In this document: positions 59,454 through 64,000 of the stretch, piece after piece
How positions within the stretch are numbered: the stretch's first letter is position 1
Layout of the letters: each line of letters opens with the position of its first letter
Source of the DNA: Marnyiella aurantia
GTDB lineage: Bacteria > Bacteroidota > Bacteroidia > Flavobacteriales > Weeksellaceae
Length of the DNA stretch: 64,000 bases
Assembly (NCBI RefSeq): GCF_014041915.1
Contig: NZ_CP059472.1
Location: forward strand, 1,860,001 to 1,924,000
Reading direction: 5' to 3'
Made by a program: the position numbers and the translations under genes
The notes under the pieces: generated by a model
Databases searched by the model: none
What the model was told of the DNA's origin: nothing
What the model saw: only the letters and a program-made list of their open reading frames with translations

Positions 59454-60365
59454 ATGACGGGCAGAATATTTTCGCCGGGAAAATTATTGCTGACATCAGA
59501 ATACTTTGTCCTGGACGGAGCTCTTGCTCTGGCTGTTCCTACAACGCCAGGTCAGGAGTTTTTTTTTGAGGAGAAGGATGACGCGCAATCCACAGTATTT
59601 TGGGAGGCTCTGCATCAGGGAGAACCCTGGCTTAGTGTTAGACTGAATTATAAAACATGGACAATCCTTGATACGAATTTGCCACAGTCTGCCGAGTTTG
59701 TGCTCCGTCTCTTAAAAACTGTTCAGCAGCATTCCGGAACCAGGTTTCAGGGCTCGGCATCGTACCATCTTAAAACTAACCTTCAGTTTCCGGCTGATTT
59801 CGGCTTGGGAAGCAGTTCTACATTAATAAACAATATCGCCCAGTGGTCGGATAGTGATCCTTACCTTCTGAACACGGTCCTGCTGCACGGCAGTGGTTAT
59901 GATATTGCTGTTGCACGGGAGAAGCGGGCGATACTTTTTCAGAATGCACCGGAGCTTAATGTGAAACCAGTTCACTACTCTCCAATGTTTAAGGATGATC
60001 TGCTCTTTGTACACATCAACCGAAAGCAGGACAGCCGCGCCGGAATCCAGTTGTACAGAAGTAAGGAGAAGTCGGCGGACCTGATTAACCGTTTTTCCGA
60101 GCTCACCGCAGAAGTCTATAACAGTACCAACCTTCCTGGGTTCCTGCATTTAATGGAAGAGCATGAAAACTTAGTTTCCGAATTCATCGGCTTGCCTAAA
60201 ATTAAAGACCGCTTTTTTGCCGATTATGGCGGGACTGTTAAAAGCCTGGGTGCCTGGGGCGGTGACTTTGTACTGGCTTCAAGCCATGGCGATTTCAAAT
60301 CTTATTTTGCTCAGCGTGGGTATCAGCATGTATTTACCTGGGATCAGTTGATACTGTCGCCATAA
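59454..60365 (+). CDS. GYDIA-family GHMP kinase
   Basis: The 303-residue protein belongs to the GHMP small-molecule kinase superfamily. The ATP-binding glycine/serine loop is GLGSSST (117-123). The branch signature GSGYDIA (146-152) names the Bacteroidota GYDIA family. N-terminal GKLLLTSEYFVLDGALALAV is the usual first motif. Family members are often near hydroxymethylglutaryl-CoA reductase and may act in the mevalonate pathway, but the substrate is not established. Here the neighbour is fabD, 6 nt upstream. I am confident of the superfamily and the branch but not of the substrate. Confidence 0.85.
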   Translation: MTGRIFSPGKLLLTSEYFVLDGALALAVPTTPGQEFFFEEKDDAQSTVFWEALHQGEPWLSVRLNYKTWTILDTNLPQSAEFVLRLLKTVQQHSGTRFQGSASYHLKTNLQFPADFGLGSSSTLINNIAQWSDSDPYLLNTVLLHGSGYDIAVAREKRAILFQNAPELNVKPVHYSPMFKDDLLFVHINRKQDSRAGIQLYRSKEKSADLINRFSELTAEVYNSTNLPGFLHLMEEHENLVSEFIGLPKIKDRFFADYGGTVKSLGAWGGDFVLASSHGDFKSYFAQRGYQHVFTWDQLILSP

Positions 60366-60401
60366 GTTGGCATTATCTAATTCATTGGTGACCAATATCA
60401 T

Positions 60402-60433
60402 TTTGTTTTAACATGTATAGCTTAGTAAATTTG
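60402..60433 (+). promoter_or_regulatory. promoter of pckA
   Basis: TTTG at 60402-60405, a 20-nt spacer and TAAATTTG at 60426-60433 match the Bacteroidota consensus, 44 nt before the ATG. Confidence 0.7.
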
Positions 60434-60477
60434 CTTAAATTTGGCCCATTCAATTCGAAAAAAAATCTATTTCTAGC

Positions 60478-62082
60478 ATGAAACACATCAAAATTATTCA
60501 GCAGCTGGATGATCTGGGAATTACAGGTTATCAGGAAGTGGTGTACAATCCGTCTTACGAAGAACTTTTTCAGGCTGAGAATTCAGCAAAGAATGAGGGA
60601 TTTGAAAAAGGCGCCCTAACTGAGTCCGGTGCTATGGCAGTACAGACCGGTATTTTCACAGGTCGTTCCCCAAAGGACCGCTATATCGTGGAAGACGATG
60701 AAACGCGTGATACCATTTATTGGGACGGCAAAGTAAACCTGCCTACAAGTCCGGAAATTTTTGCAAGCTGTAAATCATTAGTGATGGATCAGCTGTCCAA
60801 ATCCGAGAAGATTTATGTTGTTGATGCGTTTTGTGGCACAAACCCCGATACCCGCCTAAAGGTGAGATTCATTATGGAAGTGGCATGGCAGGCACATTTT
60901 GTGACCAATATGTTCATCCGTCCTTCTAATCATGAACTTGAAAACTTTGGAACTCCGGACTTCATGGTGATTAACGGTTCCAAGACTACCAATCCAAACT
61001 GGCAGGAACAGGGGCTGAACTCCGAAAACTTCGTGATGTTCAACCTTACAGAAAAAATGCAGATCATTGGTGGTACCTGGTACGGTGGCGAAATGAAGAA
61101 AGGAATGTTTGCAATGATGAACTATTTCCTTCCGCTTAAAGGTATGGCATCTATGCACTGCTCTGCAAACGTAGGCGAAGATGGTGATGTAGCTCTGTTT
61201 TTCGGTCTTTCAGGTACAGGTAAAACAACTCTTTCTGCGGATCCGAAACGTTATCTGATCGGTGATGATGAGCATGGTTGGGATAACAATGGTGTCTTCA
61301 ACTTTGAAGGTGGATGTTATGCAAAAGTGATAGACCTTTCCGAAGAGAAAGAACCGGACATCTACAGAGCCATCAAGAGAGATGCACTGCTGGAGAATGT
61401 GGTAGTGGACGAGAACGGAAAAATTGACTATACAGATGGTTCAATAACCGAGAACACTCGTGTATCTTACCCTATTTATCATATTAACAAAATTGTACTT
61501 CCTTCCAAGGCAGGTCATGCAAGTAAGATTGTATATCTTTCTGCTGATGCTTTCGGGGTATTGCCTCCAGTTTCTATCCTAACAGAAGATCAGGCCCAGT
61601 ATCACTTCCTTTGCGGCTACACATCGAAGCTTGCCGGTACAGAGAGAGGAATTACCGCACCGGAACCATCTTTTTCACCTGCGTTTGGTGAGGCATTCCT
61701 TACCCTGCACCCAACTATGTACTCCAAAACACTTATCGGTAAGATGAAGGAGCATGGTGCTAAAGCATATTTAGTGAACACTGGTTGGAACGGTACCGGA
61801 AAAAGAATTTCCCTGAAAGATACCCGTGCAATCATTGATGCCATTATTGACGGCTCTATTGACCGTGCAGAGAAGGCAACCATCCCGGTAATGAACCTGG
61901 AAATCCCGACTGCATTACCAAATGTATCAGAAGGTATCCTGGATCCACGCGACACGTATGAAAATGCCTCAGATTGGGAAGCCAAAGCGAGAGACCTTGC
62001 GGCAAGATATATTAAGAATTTTGAACAGTACTGCGATTCCGACGAAGCCAGGAAGTTAATCCCTTCAGGACCTCAACTGTAA
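60478..62082 (+). CDS. pckA: phosphoenolpyruvate carboxykinase (ATP)
   Basis: PckA interconverts oxaloacetate and phosphoenolpyruvate with ATP, the entry to gluconeogenesis or an anaplerotic route. The 534-residue protein has the [13 protein letters not shown] stretch near 60 and a nucleotide-binding loop [16 protein letters not shown] near 242-257. It also has [20 protein letters not shown] (about 262-281) with metal ligands, and [10 protein letters not shown]-like [15 protein letters not shown] further on. It has its own consensus promoter and a strong terminator. The identification is secure. Confidence 0.98.
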   Translation: MKHIKIIQQLDDLGITGYQEVVYNPSYEELFQAENSAKNEGFEKGALTESGAMAVQTGIFTGRSPKDRYIVEDDETRDTIYWDGKVNLPTSPEIFASCKSLVMDQLSKSEKIYVVDAFCGTNPDTRLKVRFIMEVAWQAHFVTNMFIRPSNHELENFGTPDFMVINGSKTTNPNWQEQGLNSENFVMFNLTEKMQIIGGTWYGGEMKKGMFAMMNYFLPLKGMASMHCSANVGEDGDVALFFGLSGTGKTTLSADPKRYLIGDDEHGWDNNGVFNFEGGCYAKVIDLSEEKEPDIYRAIKRDALLENVVVDENGKIDYTDGSITENTRVSYPIYHINKIVLPSKAGHASKIVYLSADAFGVLPPVSILTEDQAQYHFLCGYTSKLAGTERGITAPEPSFSPAFGEAFLTLHPTMYSKTLIGKMKEHGAKAYLVNTGWNGTGKRISLKDTRAIIDAIIDGSIDRAEKATIPVMNLEIPTALPNVSEGILDPRDTYENASDWEAKARDLAARYIKNFEQYCDSDEARKLIPSGPQL

Positions 62083-62100
62083 GCGTCAGTTATCGAATTG

Positions 62101-62130
62101 AAAAATCCCCAAATTTATTTGGGGATTTTT
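62101..62130. terminator. bidirectional terminator between pckA and aroQ
   Basis: A long A/T-flanked GC stem (62101-62114 with 62117-62130, centred on ATCCCCAAAT and its complement) has T runs on both strands. It serves the convergent genes pckA and aroQ. Confidence 0.9.
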
Positions 62131-62135
62131 TGTGC

Positions 62136-62546
62136 TTAAAGATTCAGGCTTAAGATAGCCAGCCGGTATCCGTTCAATCCGAAGCCGCTTATAATGCCGT
62201 CTGTATGAGCCGCTGTAACCGATTTCTGGCGGAATTCCTCCCGTTTATAGATGTTGGAGATGTGAACCTCCACCTTTGGGACTGAAACGTTTTTCAGGCA
62301 GTCTGCCAATGCGTACGAATAGTGCGTATAAGCGCCCGGATTGATCACGAGGGCATCATAATCTGAGGCCTGTAATCTGTCTATTAGATCGCCCTCTGCG
62401 TTGGATTGGTAATACAGGATAGTATTGTTGATAAATTCAGCCGAAAGGTCCGCAAGCTCTTCCACCATTGTAACTGTACCATAAATCTCAGGTTCGCGGG
62501 TGCCAAGCAGATTGAGGTTGGGTCCGTTTACAATCAGTATATTCAT
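62136..62546 (-). CDS. aroQ: 3-dehydroquinate dehydratase, type II
   Basis: AroQ makes 3-dehydroshikimate from 3-dehydroquinate in the shikimate pathway. From the ATG at 62546 the product is 136 residues and starts MNILIVNGPNLNLLGTREPE with the catalytic Arg and Tyr region (EIYG). It then has NPGAYTHYSYAL and VEVHISNIYKREEFRQKS. The longer frame back to 62579 adds eleven residues before the conserved start and is not used. The protein is a normal-sized type II enzyme that forms dodecamers. Confidence 0.95.
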   Translation of the reverse strand: MNILIVNGPNLNLLGTREPEIYGTVTMVEELADLSAEFINNTILYYQSNAEGDLIDRLQASDYDALVINPGAYTHYSYALADCLKNVSVPKVEVHISNIYKREEFRQKSVTAAHTDGIISGFGLNGYRLAILSLNL

Positions 62547-62584
62547 ATTCAAAATGATTAGTCGCTCAAATTTAAACATAAAAA

Positions 62585-62609
62585 AACTTCCGAAAAAATT
62601 TCGGAAGTT
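62585..62609 (-). terminator. Terminator after the rpsT-tRNA-Glu transcript
   Basis: A perfect 11-bp stem (62585-62595 with 62599-62609, AACTTCCGAAA and its complement) with an AAA loop has a T run on the minus strand, just past the 3' end of the tRNA. Confidence 0.85.
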
Positions 62610-62612
62610 ACT

Positions 62613-62687
62613 TGGTAGCCCGTAGGGGAATCGAACCCCTCTTACCAGAATGAAAATCTGAGGTCCTAACCGATAGACGAACGGGCC
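62613..62687 (-). tRNA. tRNA-Glu (anticodon UUC), CCA encoded
   Basis: The minus strand folds as a cloverleaf: acceptor GGCCCGT with ACGGGCT, anticodon loop TTTTCAT in a 5-bp stem (anticodon TTC), T arm GGGGTTCGATTCCCC and discriminator A. The body is 62616-62687 and the bases after it encode CCA (62613-62615). It lies 13 nt after rpsT. Confidence 0.95.
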
Positions 62688-62700
62688 AGCCTGTTTATAA

Positions 62701-62955
62701 TTACGCTAACTTGTTAACGTGTTTTGTAAGTTTACTCTTAAGATTAGAGGCTTTATTCTTATGGATAATGTTTCTCTTAGCCAATTTATCTACTAAAGCG
62801 ATCACTTTTGGAAGCTGTTCAGACGCTACAGTTTTATCCTCTTCATTTCTCAATGCCTTCAAAGCTGTTCTTGCAGTTTTGTGGTAATACTTGTTACGCA
62901 GTCTTTTTGCTACGTTCTGTCTGATTCTCTTTAAAGCTGATTTATGATTTGCCAT
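62701..62955 (-). CDS. rpsT: 30S ribosomal protein S20
   Basis: S20 is a small, helical, lysine/arginine-rich protein of the 30S subunit. The 84-residue product starts MANHKSALKRIRQNVAKRLR and continues with the typical KTARTALKALRN and IHKNKASNLKSKLTKHVNKL. It has a consensus promoter (62979-63009) 23 nt upstream and is followed at once by a tRNA-Glu gene; another tRNA-Glu gene lies just upstream of its promoter. Confidence 0.97.
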   Translation of the reverse strand: MANHKSALKRIRQNVAKRLRNKYYHKTARTALKALRNEEDKTVASEQLPKVIALVDKLAKRNIIHKNKASNLKSKLTKHVNKLA

Positions 62956-62978
62956 TATTTGTCTCTCAATTGTGGGTG

Positions 62979-63009
62979 CAAAGATATAGTTTAATTTTAA
63001 TCCCGCAAA
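62979..63009 (-). promoter_or_regulatory. promoter of rpsT
   Basis: On the minus strand TTTG (63006-63009), a 19-nt spacer and TATCTTTG (62979-62986) form a full consensus promoter between the second tRNA-Glu gene and rpsT. Confidence 0.75.
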
Positions 63010-63044
63010 TTTATTTTAAAAAAAAATTAAAAAAATTGCTTTTG

Positions 63045-63116
63045 TAGCCTATAGGGGAATCGAACCCCTGTTGCAAGAATGAAAATCTTGAGTCCTAACC
63101 ACTAGACGAATAGGCC
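63045..63116 (-). tRNA. tRNA-Glu (anticodon UUC), CCA not encoded
   Basis: The minus-strand cloverleaf has acceptor GGCCTAT with ATAGGCT, anticodon loop TTTTCAT in stem CAAGA/TCTTG (anticodon TTC) and T arm GGGGTTCGATTCCCC. The discriminator A is followed by CAAAA, so CCA must be added. It is closely similar to the tRNA-Glu on the other side of rpsT. Confidence 0.95.
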
Positions 63117-63175
63117 GGTGAATTTCGGACTGCAAAAATAAGCTTTAATTTTGGTCTCAAAAAATATTTTCAGGT

Positions 63176-64000
63176 TTATTTTGCTGCTTTTTGGATTACG
63201 GAATTTTTAATTCCTTTGTCCTCCAAAGATTTCTGAAGTGTAACTGCTTCCTCCAGAGTTTTTACATTACCGTACGTGTAGTAGAACATACCGTTTAGCT
63301 TTTCGCGCTTCAAATCTTTCAGGTTCTTTATAATATAGGAATCCGACGGAAGTTTATCCTTGCCAACAAATACTTCCAAAGTATAATAACCTGTACGCAG
63401 GGACTGACCCGGTATAAAGCCCACAGGCGAAGCCGTTCTGAATCCGGCGTCTCGCGCCGTTTTCAGGTTAGCATCCCGCACACTGGCAAGATTGGATACA
63501 CTGTAGTAATATTTGTACAGGCCGTTTTCCTTGAGGGCCAGTATATAGTTAAGACCTTTAAAAGCAGGATCGCCGTAGTTGTACTTAATGGGGCTGCTCA
63601 TAAGGAGGATTCTGAAATCGTTTTTAAGTGGAACTTCTTTTTTCTCCTCTTTTTTTGGTGCCTGCACTGCTTCCGGTCCGTTTACTTTACGCGAATAACG
63701 TATAATCGCATCGTAAATCTGCGTTGCGGTTTTTTTCTGCCCTTCTTCGCTGTAAAGAAAATAAGCGTCGTCATAATTGTTTACAAACCCGGTCTCTATT
63801 AAAACCGAAGGCATGGCACTCATCCTGAGGATATGCAGGTTAGCCTGTTTTACACCACGGGAGTAACGGCCGCCTTTTTCAAAGTTTTCTTCTACAAAAC
63901 TGCCAATAAATAGGCTGCGCTCCAGATATTTGCTCTGCTGAATCTTCAGTGCGATCAATGATTCCGGTGATGTAGGGTCGTAGGTTGCAAAAACTTCGCG
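63176..64000 (-). CDS. N-acetylmuramoyl-L-alanine amidase (Amidase_3 type), 5' end cut off by the window
   Basis: The frame runs off the right edge, so only the C-terminal 275 or so residues are present. The visible start codon in the frame is a TTG inside the domain and is not the real start. The catalytic domain end is clear: EVFATYDPTSPESL, GVKQANLHILRMSAMPSVLIE with the catalytic glutamate in VLIETGFVNN, then DAYFLYSEEGQKKTA. Such enzymes cut the amide bond between peptidoglycan sugar and peptide. After a Lys/Glu linker (APKKEEKKEVP) the last 150 residues form a domain with SPOR-like ends (FYYTYGNVKTLEEAVTLQKS). It is zinc-dependent and exported. Confidence 0.9.
   Translation of the reverse strand, partial: REVFATYDPTSPESLIALKIQQSKYLERSLFIGSFVEENFEKGGRYSRGVKQANLHILRMSAMPSVLIETGFVNNYDDAYFLYSEEGQKKTATQIYDAIIRYSRKVNGPEAVQAPKKEEKKEVPLKNDFRILLMSSPIKYNYGDPAFKGLNYILALKENGLYKYYYSVSNLASVRDANLKTARDAGFRTASPVGFIPGQSLRTGYYTLEVFVGKDKLPSDSYIIKNLKDLKREKLNGMFYYTYGNVKTLEEAVTLQKSLEDKGIKNSVIQKAAK

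Overview
The window is chromosomal DNA from a member of the Bacteroidota, most likely a flavobacterium of the Chryseobacterium group (Weeksellaceae). The evidence is type IX secretion sorting domains of both types, SusC/SusD and Oar-type TonB-dependent receptors, a GLPGLI-family protein, bacillithiol synthesis (bshC), a GYDIA-type GHMP kinase, and promoters of the form TTG-N19..23-TAnnTTTG with few Shine-Dalgarno sequences. There are about 54 protein genes and two tRNA genes. No insertion sequence, prophage, CRISPR array or rRNA was seen, and no stretch over 300 bases lacks a gene (the longest gap is 41016-41294, which holds the rimP promoter and leader). The genes at both window edges are cut off.

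Region by region. 1-7100: tail of a secreted T9SS protein, an exported protein of unknown role, aconitase, a cation-efflux protein, aspartate-semialdehyde dehydrogenase, a small S23-type four-helix-bundle gene inside repeat arrays, and a membrane protein. 7180-19790: an Oar-like receptor, a nitroreductase-nadB-nadC operon (NAD synthesis), a GLPGLI protein facing dnaB-rnhA, and an operon of a secreted repeat protein plus a T9SS type B surface protein. 19876-25761: an MFS exporter, an SMR (Gdx/SugE-like) exporter, a GH3-type adenylating enzyme, and a run of small exported proteins including a papain-like cysteine protease paired with a lipoprotein. 25920-33726: mfd, four tandem paralogous lipoproteins, and pth. 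33731-37107: two different beta-carbonic anhydrases around a SulP anion transporter, a likely bicarbonate/CO2 module. 37248-41015: rfbA, a second S23 gene inside octamer repeats, rfbB and a UDP-sugar dehydrogenase (surface polysaccharide precursors). 41295-45981: rimP-nusA-infB behind a consensus promoter and a terminator-like leader. 46081-53108: a T9SS-secreted subtilisin-like protease next to a SusC-SusD-lipoprotein operon, which may import peptides. 53258-62082: porin, bshC, LysM/periplasmic-binding fusion, fabD, GHMP kinase and pckA. 62136-64000: aroQ, rpsT flanked by two tRNA-Glu genes, and the C-terminal part of an N-acetylmuramoyl-L-alanine amidase.

The most unusual structures are two S23 cassettes, at 6067-6646 and 38123-38604. 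In each, a small S23/IVS-type gene lies between inverted arrays of about 8-bp units beginning GTT. Each cassette fills the gap between two co-directional housekeeping genes in the same orientation, ending a few bases from the upstream gene's stop codon and 12-18 bases before the downstream start codon. Other signals are a terminator-like hairpin in the rimP-nusA-infB leader, a 22-bp perfect palindrome just downstream of the susC promoter, five genes whose -7 box sits exactly 4 nt before the start codon, and the four-copy lipoprotein array. All functional calls come from reading motifs by eye; no database search was possible.
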